Below are positions 14,089 through 20,944 of a stretch of DNA of 21,460 bases, one piece after another. Position 1 is the first letter of the stretch; every line of letters begins with the position of its first letter. Below the pieces are notes generated by a model, which did not search any database, had not been told where the DNA came from, and saw only the letters and a list, made by a program, of their open reading frames with translations. This DNA is from JBBRYK01 sp038237665. GTDB lineage: Bacteria > Actinomycetota > Thermoleophilia > Gaiellales > Gaiellaceae. Where the stretch lies: NCBI GenBank assembly GCA_038237665.1, contig JBBRYK010000042.1, forward strand, positions 1 through 21,460, given 5' to 3'. Both the position numbers and the translations under genes were made by a program.

Positions 14089-14250
14089 CTAGCCCTCGAT
14101 GCCCGGATCCCAGGTCCAGCCGTCGGGCGCCGGCTGGTACGACGAGGGCGCTGCGTTGGACCACCCAGGCCATTTCCAGCCTGCTCCTACCACCGCCAGG
14201 GCGCAGAGAGCCGCGACGAGCACAACCAACATTACGAGCTTCCTGACCAT
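14089..14250 (-). CDS. Possible independently translated 53-aa Trp-rich membrane miniprotein
   Basis: The last 53 codons of the kinase frame begin with ATG 14250, preceded by AAGGAG at 14258-14263 with seven bases of spacing, the best ribosome binding site in the neighbourhood. The product would be one membrane helix (residues about 3-22) and a short outward tail holding GWKWPGWSN and GWTWDPG. The same stretch is read as the kinase C-terminus, so it may be an in-frame internal gene, or a small gene fused to the kinase by loss of the kinase stop. I do not recognise the family. Confidence 0.45.
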   Translation of the reverse strand: MVRKLVMLVVLVAALCALAVVGAGWKWPGWSNAAPSSYQPAPDGWTWDPGIEG

Positions 14251-15741
14251 TGGACTTCTCCTTCCGGTGCTGGCGGGTAGCTCGAACACGAAGCTCGATC
14301 CCCGTCCTTCGTTGGCATTGACCCAGATCCGCCCACCCATCTGCTCGACCAGCTCCCGGCAGATGTACAGCCCCAGTCCGGTCCCGGATACGCCGGTCCG
14401 CATCTGGGGATCGAGGCGGAAGAACTTCCCGAAGATCCGCTCCCGCTCTTCTTCGGGGACGCCGATCCCTTCGTCCTTGACGGTGAACCGGAGGTTCTCT
14501 CCGGCCATCCTCGCGGCGACTTCGACGGTGCCGCCCTCGGGCGAGTACTTGACCGCGTTGTCGACCAGGTTCGCAAGGACGCGTCGGAGCTCGTCCTCGT
14601 TGGCAACGAGCACGGGCACATCCGTGTCGGCCGTGATGATCACGCGAATCTCATCCGGGGCGATCTCGGCGGCGACCGACACGACGTCCCGCGCGAGTGC
14701 CACCGGGTCGCATTCCTTCAGCTCTCGGCTCTTCTTCTTCGCATCGAGCCGGCTCGCCCACAGAATGTCCTCGACGAGCTTCGCCAGACGGGCGCTCTCG
14801 CGACAGATGATCCCGATCAGCCTTCCGCGCATCGCCTCGTCGAGGTGATGCTCCTCGAGCGTGACCGCACTCCCGTAGACAGAGGTCAGCGGGGTGCGGA
14901 GCTCATGCGAGACCACGGCGATGAATTCGTTCTTCAGCTCGTCGAGCTCCCGCTGACGCGTCACGGCGGCTACGAGTGACCGCTGATAGGCGACGATTGC
15001 CACCAGAGGCGGAACCAGCAGCAACATGTCGTAGGGCGAGTCCTCCCAGAGCCGGACGAGGATCACCGTCATCGAGGCCATGACCACGCACGGCGCGAGC
15101 GTCGAGAGGTAGAAGCTGCGCGCGACGTGCACCAACCGATCCCGGCGCGAAGAGGCAACCACCGCGGCAAGCAGCGCGACGTCGATTGCGTAGAACGCGA
15201 GCGCGGCGACGACGGCGCGCAGGTACTGCACCGTGATCGCCTGGGCGATTAACCCCGCGGCCGCTCCTCCGAGCACGTAGAGCGAGCTGTTGAAGACCAG
15301 CTGTAAGGCGGACTTCCGTGTGTGGACCTCGACGACGAGCATCGTGAGGGCGCCGATCAGGACGGCGGCGCGCCAGCCGTACAGGACTGCGGCCGCGACG
15401 ATGAACAGGTTGGCGAATGACGTGGCCCCGGCGGCGACACCCTCGATGCGGACTGGAAATGCTTCGGCCAGAATCGCCGCAACGAGCAGAAGCAGAGCCG
15501 CCGACGCGAGGACGCCGACGCCTCCCGCAACCGCCAAGCCGAAGACGGCGAGTCCCGCAAGGGAAACCGGCACGACGACCATTCCGGTAGCTGCCGGCAG
15601 CGCGCGCCGGACAACGTCTGCGCCTCCGCGCAGCCTTATTCCCCGACCCAACCATGCCGCGTGGCTCGGCCGTGGCACTTCTGTCACGGCGCTCGACTCC
15701 ACTCTCGGGCTAGCGTCGTCCCAACCGGACGGGGACGGCAT
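14089..15741 (-). CDS. Membrane sensor histidine kinase with a C-terminal membrane tail
   Basis: Two-component sensor kinase, 550 aa. Residues about 45-255 hold around six hydrophobic segments with short loops and no clear extracellular sensor domain. The dimerisation/phosphoacceptor box is FIAVVSHELRTPLTSVYG with His279, followed by the N-box LVDNAVKYSPEGG (392-404), G1 DEGIGVPEE (423-431), F-box FGKFFRLD and G2 GTGLGLYI (453-460). The kinase domain ends at SSFVFELPAS, where such proteins normally stop, but the frame runs on for a tail with a hydrophobic helix MVRKLVMLVVLVAALCALAV and a Trp-rich end. No response regulator is adjacent. The start is uncertain: ATG 15741 lies inside a 7-bp hairpin, and a GTG about 18 codons in is an alternative. 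Confidence 0.88.
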   Translation of the reverse strand: MPSPSGWDDASPRVESSAVTEVPRPSHAAWLGRGIRLRGGADVVRRALPAATGMVVVPVSLAGLAVFGLAVAGGVGVLASAALLLLVAAILAEAFPVRIEGVAAGATSFANLFIVAAAVLYGWRAAVLIGALTMLVVEVHTRKSALQLVFNSSLYVLGGAAAGLIAQAITVQYLRAVVAALAFYAIDVALLAAVVASSRRDRLVHVARSFYLSTLAPCVVMASMTVILVRLWEDSPYDMLLLVPPLVAIVAYQRSLVAAVTRQRELDELKNEFIAVVSHELRTPLTSVYGSAVTLEEHHLDEAMRGRLIGIICRESARLAKLVEDILWASRLDAKKKSRELKECDPVALARDVVSVAAEIAPDEIRVIITADTDVPVLVANEDELRRVLANLVDNAVKYSPEGGTVEVAARMAGENLRFTVKDEGIGVPEEERERIFGKFFRLDPQMRTGVSGTGLGLYICRELVEQMGGRIWVNANEGRGSSFVFELPASTGRRSPMVRKLVMLVVLVAALCALAVVGAGWKWPGWSNAAPSSYQPAPDGWTWDPGIEG

Positions 15742-15757
15742 CCCCCCTCAGGGGGAT
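15740..15757 (-). promoter_or_regulatory. Hairpin over the histidine kinase start codon
   Basis: ATCCCCC (15740-15746) and GGGGGAT (15751-15757) form a perfect 7-bp stem with a four-base loop. In the kinase mRNA the stem contains the G-rich ribosome binding stretch and the first two bases of the ATG, so it could hold translation off. It could instead be a protein-binding palindrome, or mean that the true start lies further in. Confidence 0.35.
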
Positions 15758-15830
15758 TTCGCTAGGCCACAGAACTCCCCGGACGGGCCCGTGCCTGCTC
15801 TCGGAACCCACTCGGCTTAGCGGATCGGGG

Positions 15831-15844
15831 ATGAGAGTTCTCAT
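15831..15844. repeat. Short inverted repeat at the end of the coiled-coil gene
   Basis: ATGAGA-GT-TCTCAT, six-base arms around two bases, overlapping the stop codon of the coiled-coil gene and about 90 bases upstream of the kinase gene. It could be an operator for the kinase gene; support is only the symmetry. Confidence 0.2.
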
Positions 15845-16626
15845 GTTTTCGACTCACGGGCGAGCTGGGCCTCAGCCTCCGCGACCGCTACCCGAGCGGC
15901 GTCGGCGTCAGCGCGGGCCGCTTCCGCGATCTCACGGAGCTCAGCTGCTCGACGCTCCGCTTGCTCGGCCTCCCGTTCGGCCGCGTCCGCTTGTCGAGAC
16001 GAGGACCGTTCCTGCGCTTTGGCTTGGCGTACGCGTTCGCGCGCCCTTACGACCGGCTGCCTGCTGCCCGCCTTCTCTCTGGGCCGTGAGGGTTCCTTGG
16101 TCGCGCGCGGCGCCGGGCTGATGCCGGCGAACGCTTCGAACCCCGTCGGCTGCAGGTCCTCACTGAGCCGGCCGCGCTCGAGGAGTTCTCGGCCTTCGTC
16201 GGTTGCCGCTCCAGCTCGGAGGGTCCTCGTAATCGGGTCGAGCGCGCTCGGGCCGTGGCCGGCGCGCTCGAGCACCTGACGTGCCGCTCTTGCCATGCTG
16301 TTCAACGCGTCGGTTTCCTCACGGCGGGCTTCGAGGAAGGCCTTCGGATCCTTGCCTGAGACGGCCTGAAGCTGGGTCTCCGCAAGTCTCTTGCTCGCCT
16401 TCAGGAGGCGTTTCAGGTCGAGCTCGTTCGAACGTGCGAGCTGGTTGATCGCCCAGGCCGACACGCTCGGCTTGCGGAGTTCCTTGATGCGGGCGGCGAC
16501 GGCACGCTCGCCCTCTTCCCGCGCCTGCTTCGCGAGTTGGTCCCTCGCGGCGGTGAACTCGGCAAGAGGCAGGGAATAGAGCCGGTCGACCTCGGGCTCC
16601 AACTCGCTGTCGGCTGCGAGGGTCAT
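15841..16626 (-). CDS. Conserved coiled-coil protein of unknown function
   Basis: Soluble, strongly charged protein, 261 aa from ATG 16626 (a GTG at 16662 would add 12 residues that look less natural). The N-terminal part reads VDRLYSLPLAEFTAARDQLA and RKPSVSAWAINQLAR; I recall this pairing from uncharacterised actinobacterial proteins but no function is assigned. A middle helical region (about 70-150) is followed by a Pro/Arg-rich linker and a C-terminal Ala/Glu/Arg-rich heptad region from about residue 185 to the end, which should form a long coiled coil. No signal peptide, membrane segment or catalytic motif is seen. It stands alone, transcribed towards the kinase gene. Confidence 0.8.
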   Translation of the reverse strand: MTLAADSELEPEVDRLYSLPLAEFTAARDQLAKQAREEGERAVAARIKELRKPSVSAWAINQLARSNELDLKRLLKASKRLAETQLQAVSGKDPKAFLEARREETDALNSMARAARQVLERAGHGPSALDPITRTLRAGAATDEGRELLERGRLSEDLQPTGFEAFAGISPAPRATKEPSRPREKAGSRQPVVRARERVRQAKAQERSSSRQADAAEREAEQAERRAAELREIAEAARADADAARVAVAEAEAQLARESKT

Positions 16627-16692
16627 GGCGAGGAAGCGTAGACAGGTGAGCCGGAACGCCACAGACGGCGACGGTCGAGATCACTGATTCGG

Positions 16693-17048
16693 GTGATTTT
16701 CGGCCGGCTCTCACCAAGGAAGAAGGGCGTTCCGAGCGCGACGGTCGGGGCCTACGAGAAGTCCGCCATGTCGGAGGACCCTGCACTCGGCACGCGGGTC
16801 AGGAAGCAGTACGCGGTCGTCAACGGCACCTCCGCGACGCTGAGCGGCAAACAGATCAGCAAGCTCGCGAAGCACCCCCACATCTCCTCGATCGTCCCCG
16901 ACGACCGAACCGGTGGTCTCTCCTTCTCCAACCCGCAGTCGTGGCCGGTCGAGTCACAGGTTTCCAGCTTCTGCACCAGCGCCGCTTGCCCACGGTCGCG
17001 GTCGTCGACTCGGGGATCAACTCGACGCGCGCGGCTGGGGCAAGTTGA
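16693..17048 (+). pseudogene. Remnant of a subtilisin-like serine protease (S8) gene
   Basis: One frame encodes a propeptide (inhibitor I9-like) segment, RKQYAVVNGTSATLSGKQ then LAKHPHISSIVPDD, as found before the catalytic domain of secreted fervidolysin-type subtilases, and continues into SNPQSWPV. The catalytic Asp block TVAVVDSGI follows at about 16990-17017 but in a different frame, and that frame stops at 17046-17048 soon after. The His and Ser blocks of the triad are absent. This is therefore a frameshifted and truncated gene; there is also no convincing start or signal peptide. Confidence 0.75.
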
Positions 17049-17161
17049 GACTCTCGCTTGGCGTTACGCGTTACGCGGTACTTTGCTGCGGCTGCCGCGC
17101 GTCAGTTGTTCGAGGGCGTGCTGCCGAGAGATCTCCAGCCGTCAGTCGGGAAGGAGAACCG

Positions 17162-17608
17162 ATGAGTCAGCAAATCCAACCGTGGCCGGTCGTCCGCCGA
17201 GGCGCAAACGGGCACCCGGTGCGCACACTCCAGCACCTGCTCCGAGCGCACGGGCAGGCCGTAGCCGTGGACGGCGTCTTCGGTCCGTCCACCGAAGCCG
17301 CAGTGCGAGCGGTGCAGCAGAGCAGCGGCGTGACCGCCGACGGCATCGTCGGCCCCCTCACTTGGCCGAAACTGATCAGCCAGGTCCGCCGCGGCAGCAA
17401 CGGCGAAGCCGTCCGCGGCGTCCAGGAGGAATTCCAGTTCCGCAACCTCTCCGGTGACCCCAGCCAGGGGGTCCAGATCGACGGGATCTTCGGGCCGAAG
17501 ACCGAGCAAGCCGTCCGCGGCTTCCAACAGGCACTCGGTATCGGCGTCGACGGCATCGTCGGCCCCCTCACCTGGCGGGCACTCGTCAGCGGGATGCTCG
17601 CCGGATAG
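17162..17608 (+). CDS. Protein of two tandem peptidoglycan-binding domains
   Basis: A 148-residue protein composed almost wholly of two PG_binding_1 domains (about 8-74 and 75-145). Each has the pattern RRG-x-NG-x(2)-VR-x(2)-Q and then VDGVFGPSTEAAVRAVQQ / IDGIFGPKTEQAVRGFQQ, ending DGIVGPLTW. Such three-helix domains bind cell-wall peptidoglycan and usually accompany hydrolases. Here there is no catalytic domain and no signal peptide, so how it would reach the wall is unclear. The start is ATG 17162 with AAGGAG at 17151-17156. It follows the broken subtilase and converges on the beta-propeller gene. Confidence 0.9.
   Translation: MSQQIQPWPVVRRGANGHPVRTLQHLLRAHGQAVAVDGVFGPSTEAAVRAVQQSSGVTADGIVGPLTWPKLISQVRRGSNGEAVRGVQEEFQFRNLSGDPSQGVQIDGIFGPKTEQAVRGFQQALGIGVDGIVGPLTWRALVSGMLAG
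17338..17361 (+). repeat. 24-base direct repeat, copy 1, within the PG-binding gene
   Basis: Identical to 17548-17571 and encodes the DGIVGPLT core of the first domain. The lack of synonymous change suggests recent duplication or gene conversion between the domains. Confidence 0.85.
17548..17571 (+). repeat. 24-base direct repeat, copy 2, within the PG-binding gene
   Basis: Second copy, in the DGIVGPLT core of the second domain, 210 bases from copy 1 and in the same reading frame. Confidence 0.85.
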
Positions 17609-17616
17609 GAACGCCG

Positions 17617-17630
17617 CCGCCGATCGGCGG
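17617..17630. terminator. Palindrome between convergent genes, candidate bidirectional terminator
   Basis: A perfect 14-base palindrome, CCGCCGATCGGCGG, fills most of the 24 bases between the stop of the PG-binding gene (17608) and the stop of the convergent beta-propeller gene (17633). It can fold as a hairpin on either strand. No T run is present. Confidence 0.4.
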
Positions 17631-17632
17631 AC

Positions 17633-19570
17633 TCAGCGAGCGTAGCCCCGACTCACGGCCTTCGTCTTACGTCCCTTGTGGAGGCTGGTCGTCGCCTTCG
17701 TCCGACCGTGGACCGTGTTCGCCTTGACCTCGAAGCCAAGCCGGCCGCTGTGAAGGCCGGAAACGTGCGCGGTGACCGAGTTCTTCGTGCGCGTGATCCT
17801 CACCGGCAGTTTGTTCGCGCCCTTGCCGCCCACACGCGCCACGATGCGCCCGTCAACGACGAGCCTGAGATTGACGATCGAGAATTTGTCCTTCGGATTG
17901 GTCCAGCGCGTCGTGACGTCGACCTGGTCCGTCTCGGCCGGAATCCCTGCCGAATGGCGCAGCGTCTCCTTCGGGCGGAGGAACTGGTCGTGGACGGCGA
18001 TCGAGCTGGAGACCAGGTACTGGGCGACACGGCCGCCCGATCCCGAGTCGCGTCCAAAGTCGTCCAGCCAGTAGTAGCGAGTCTCGTAGAGGAAGGCCGT
18101 GCCGGCATCGACGTAGCTGCGGCCGTTCTTGCGGATCGAGGCCTCGTAGGCGAGCGCCTCGCCGCTCAGCGTCCACTCGTAGCCGGTCAGCGACACGTTC
18201 GGCGGGAAGATCGGCGAGGTCGGGAACGTCCGGTGCGCGAACGTCGCGCAGGTGCCGACGTTGACAGCCGACCTCGCGGCCGTCGAGACGGTTCCCGTGA
18301 CGGGAACGGGCCCGTCGATCGTGAACGACGTGCGGAGCCGCTGCACGGGGCCGGCCGGGAGCCCGAGGCCACCGAGCGGCCGCGGTAGCGACTGCGGTCC
18401 GAGTGTCGCCGTCCCCTGGGCCGTGAACCGGCCCGGGTACGGGCCGATCGCGACACCGAAACTGTCGGTGTAGTCGATCTGGCTGGACGCGGTCGTGCAG
18501 TTCTTCTCGGGAGCGGACCGGACTGGGAAGATGCCCGTCAGCGTCGAGCCGGTCAGCGTCGAGACGCCGTCGAGGTCGATATCGGGGTTGGCGGCTGCCG
18601 GTCCCGGCGGCGGCGCGGCTCCGAGGGGTGCATTCGCGACGACCAGATCAGTGGCGGTGTCGGACACCTGGAGCGGTCCCTGGACGACCGCGCCGGTGGC
18701 CAGATCGATGCGGTACAGCGCACCAGACGCGGTGGCAGCCCAGAAGCTTTGCCCGTCGGGCGTCAGGTCGACGGCGACCCAACCGCCGGCGACGCCCGGG
18801 ACGGCGTACTCCTTGACCGTGGTGCCGTTCCCGTCGATTCGCCTGATCGACGCCTGCCCGGTCAAGACCAAAAGAGCCGTCGCGTCCGGGAGCAGCCGGA
18901 CACGGCTGACGTCGAGTTTCGGAACGAGCTGCGGGAGCACGCGGAACGTGCAGGCGTCGAAGCGGAACACACCGAGAGTCTTCGTCGCGACGAGAAGCGT
19001 GCACCCGTCCGACGCCGTCTCGAGATCGTTGATCTGAGAAGCGACCACGAAGAAGGACGAGAGCGAGCTCCCGCTCGCCTTCGTCGGGTCCTCCTTGAAC
19101 CCGAAGATCTGATTGAGGCGGGCATGCGCAGTCGCCAGGAAGCCCCCGCCGCCGCTGTCGAGGGCGACCGCGGTCGTCCGCTCCGCGAGGTTGTCGAGGA
19201 CGAAGTAGTAGAGGTACCTGCCGTCCGGCCCGTAGTTCCTCGTCACCACCGGATTGGTGACCACGTAGAGAGGGCGCGCTCCGCCGCCCGCCCGGAAGGC
19301 CGCGGCCGTCGTCGCAAACGAGTCGGGTTCGAGCTTCGTGACGAGCGAGCCGTCGGAGCGGAGCCACCGCACGCCGTGCCCGGTCACGATCAGGTCTCCG
19401 GCCGTGAACGCGGACCCCGCAGCGGCCGCAGTTGCAGGACGCCCCAGAGACCCGCCCGACGCGACGAGGACCGCTATTGCCGACAGGCCAATGCCAAGGA
19501 CGCGCAAGAACCTGAGCCGGCAGCTCGCCAATAGGGCTACATACTGCCTCAGGCCGACGGGATTTATCAA
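17633..19570 (-). CDS. Large secreted beta-propeller-like protein of unknown function
   Basis: Exported protein, up to 645 aa. A basic and hydrophobic N-terminus (RLRFLRVLGIGLSAIAVLVASGG, about 18-40) followed by RPATAAAAG looks like a signal peptide. Residues about 55-310 contain repeated four-strand units such as GHGVRWLRSDGSLVTKLEP, NDLETASDGCTLLVATKTLG, VAVDLTPDGQSFWAATASG and LYRIDLATGAVVQG, as in NHL/YVTN-type beta-propellers. A Pro/Ala linker near 315-325 leads to a second beta-rich region with WTLSGEALAYEASI and FLYETRYYWLDDFG, and a Lys/Arg-rich end. No catalytic residues are recognised; a surface binding role is likely. The listed start is TTG 19570 with no good ribosome binding site, so a slightly later TTG start is possible. 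Confidence 0.8.
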   Translation of the reverse strand: MINPVGLRQYVALLASCRLRFLRVLGIGLSAIAVLVASGGSLGRPATAAAAGSAFTAGDLIVTGHGVRWLRSDGSLVTKLEPDSFATTAAAFRAGGGARPLYVVTNPVVTRNYGPDGRYLYYFVLDNLAERTTAVALDSGGGGFLATAHARLNQIFGFKEDPTKASGSSLSSFFVVASQINDLETASDGCTLLVATKTLGVFRFDACTFRVLPQLVPKLDVSRVRLLPDATALLVLTGQASIRRIDGNGTTVKEYAVPGVAGGWVAVDLTPDGQSFWAATASGALYRIDLATGAVVQGPLQVSDTATDLVVANAPLGAAPPPGPAAANPDIDLDGVSTLTGSTLTGIFPVRSAPEKNCTTASSQIDYTDSFGVAIGPYPGRFTAQGTATLGPQSLPRPLGGLGLPAGPVQRLRTSFTIDGPVPVTGTVSTAARSAVNVGTCATFAHRTFPTSPIFPPNVSLTGYEWTLSGEALAYEASIRKNGRSYVDAGTAFLYETRYYWLDDFGRDSGSGGRVAQYLVSSSIAVHDQFLRPKETLRHSAGIPAETDQVDVTTRWTNPKDKFSIVNLRLVVDGRIVARVGGKGANKLPVRITRTKNSVTAHVSGLHSGRLGFEVKANTVHGRTKATTSLHKGRKTKAVSRGYAR

Positions 19571-19827
19571 AGTGCAGCGCGAAGCGGGGTAATGGAGGAA
19601 CGTCGCGGTCGTCCGGCGGCGTCGCCGACGCGCTACGCTGCGAAGGCCGGTTTCTCGTCAGTCCCCGAAGCCTGGAAGAAGGTGCCCGACGCGATCGAGC
19701 TTCGTCTGCGTGAGCCCTGCTCTTCGAACGCGGCTGGTCACGCGCGGCCCCCGCGAGTTGCCGCCTTCCTGGAGCCGGCGATCGCGGATCCGAGTGCGAA
19801 GGTCGATCGCGGCGTGAGGTGACGGCG
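19571..19827. other. Intergenic region between divergent genes
   Basis: 257 bases between the beta-propeller gene and the ACP-GNAT gene. It holds an ATG-started 76-codon open frame (19592-19822, plus) without a ribosome binding site or recognisable sequence, which I do not call a gene. Promoters for both flanking genes should be here but none is convincing. Confidence 0.4.
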
Positions 19828-20847
19828 ATGTCGCTCGTGAACCAACGGCCGCGTCACAGCGAACGTGTCGCTCCGATCAGCAGAGAGCGAGCACAGCGTC
19901 AACTCGAACGCGTCGTCCGGGACGAACTCCTCTTCGGCAGCGAGCGTGAACTTCGCGTCGACGTGCCGCTCGGCGAACTGGGTCTGGATTCTCTCGCGCT
20001 CCTCCATCTGATCATGGCGGTCGAAGAGACGTTTGGCGTGCAACTGCCGGACGACGTCCTCGTCCGGCGAGATCCGATCTCGATCGGGGACTTGATCGAC
20101 CTCGTGGTCGCTGCGCCGCGGACGCATCCGGGGGGCGTGCCGGTCCCTCCCGCCGATCCGACGATCCTGCCTCCTCACTTTCGGATGGAACGTCTCCATC
20201 GCCGGCTCGCTGCTCGCGGATGGTGGGGCGGGCTCATGCGCATCGCCGCCAACATGGGCTGGCACACGAAGAGCTTTCTCTTCGAGCGTTCGAAGCATTA
20301 CGTACTGGAGCGGGGTCTCGAAAGCGAGCCGCCGTCGATCGAGCCGCCGCCGGGAATCGATCTTCGGCCCTACAGCCGCGCCGATGAGGACATCATCGGC
20401 GGACTGTGGCCGGACTTCAGCGAGCGACGATCTCGTCGGGAGATGCAGCGCTGGCTGGCCGACGATGCGTTCGCCTTCGTCGCCCTGGAGGGGACTCGAG
20501 TGGTCGCCATCGATCTTCTCTCGGCTGATGGCAACCGCGGCGAAGTGGAGCTCGCGCCGGCACGGGGTGCTTGCTGGGGATTACAGCTCGTTGAAGCGCC
20601 TGATGTGCGCGGCCGTGGGATCGGGCTGGCACTGCTCGCTTACTCGCTGCGCGCCTCACGAGCGCGCGGTTTCCGGGCGCAGCTTGCGACCGTCAGCAGC
20701 GACAACGCGCCGATGATCGCCGCGTCCACGCAGATTCTCGGGTTCCGCGCGCTCGGCAGGGCGCAACGGACGCGGGCTTTTGGAATCACGCGCTGGTCGT
20801 GGAACATCGAAGGATTGCGAGGGCACGGTCGACTACTGTCGCTCTAG
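19828..20847 (+). CDS. Acyl carrier protein-GNAT acetyltransferase fusion
   Basis: A 339-residue two-domain protein. Residues about 15-95 are an acyl carrier protein: LGELGLDSLALLHLI with Ser55 as the phosphopantetheine attachment site, then VEETFGVQLPDD. After a Pro-rich linker (about 100-115) and a helical, Arg-rich segment (118-165), residues about 178-325 form a GNAT N-acyltransferase, with PDVRGRGIGLALLAYSLRA (258-276) as the acyl-CoA pyrophosphate loop and SSDNAPMIAASTQILGFRALG as motif B. The domain pairing suggests that the GNAT moves an acyl group held on, or delivered by, the carrier. ATG 19828 has GAGG at 19816-19819; a GTG at 19819 is an alternative. The next gene encodes an adenylating enzyme that could load the carrier. 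Confidence 0.88.
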   Translation: MSLVNQRPRHSERVAPISRERAQRQLERVVRDELLFGSERELRVDVPLGELGLDSLALLHLIMAVEETFGVQLPDDVLVRRDPISIGDLIDLVVAAPRTHPGGVPVPPADPTILPPHFRMERLHRRLAARGWWGGLMRIAANMGWHTKSFLFERSKHYVLERGLESEPPSIEPPPGIDLRPYSRADEDIIGGLWPDFSERRSRREMQRWLADDAFAFVALEGTRVVAIDLLSADGNRGEVELAPARGACWGLQLVEAPDVRGRGIGLALLAYSLRASRARGFRAQLATVSSDNAPMIAASTQILGFRALGRAQRTRAFGITRWSWNIEGLRGHGRLLSL

Positions 20848-20886
20848 CAGGAAGGGCAGGGCAGCGGTCGCGATCGAGATCGTCAT

Positions 20887-20901
20887 TCGTTCGCTGAACG
20901 A
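20887..20901. repeat. Small inverted repeat between the ACP-GNAT and ANL genes
   Basis: TCGTTC-GCT-GAACGA, six-base perfect arms with a three-base loop, in the 97-base gap between the two genes. It may be a weak terminator, an operator or an mRNA structure; the flanking GATCGT and ACGATC can pair alternatively. Confidence 0.25.
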
Positions 20902-20944
20902 TCATCGGTCGGCCCGCACTCTGGTCGAAAGGGGGTGATTCGAG

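Noticed and set aside
16626..16662. Upstream GTG start for the coiled-coil protein
   Set aside because: It adds 12 hydrophobic residues unlike the family N-terminus and has no ribosome binding site; the ATG at 16626 was preferred.
17061..17076. Tandem GTTACGC repeat upstream of the PG-binding gene
   Set aside because: Only two seven-base copies; no promoter or operator pattern could be tied to it.
19592..19822. 76-codon plus-strand open frame before the ACP-GNAT gene
   Set aside because: No ribosome binding site, no recognisable sequence, and it runs into the ribosome binding site of the next gene.
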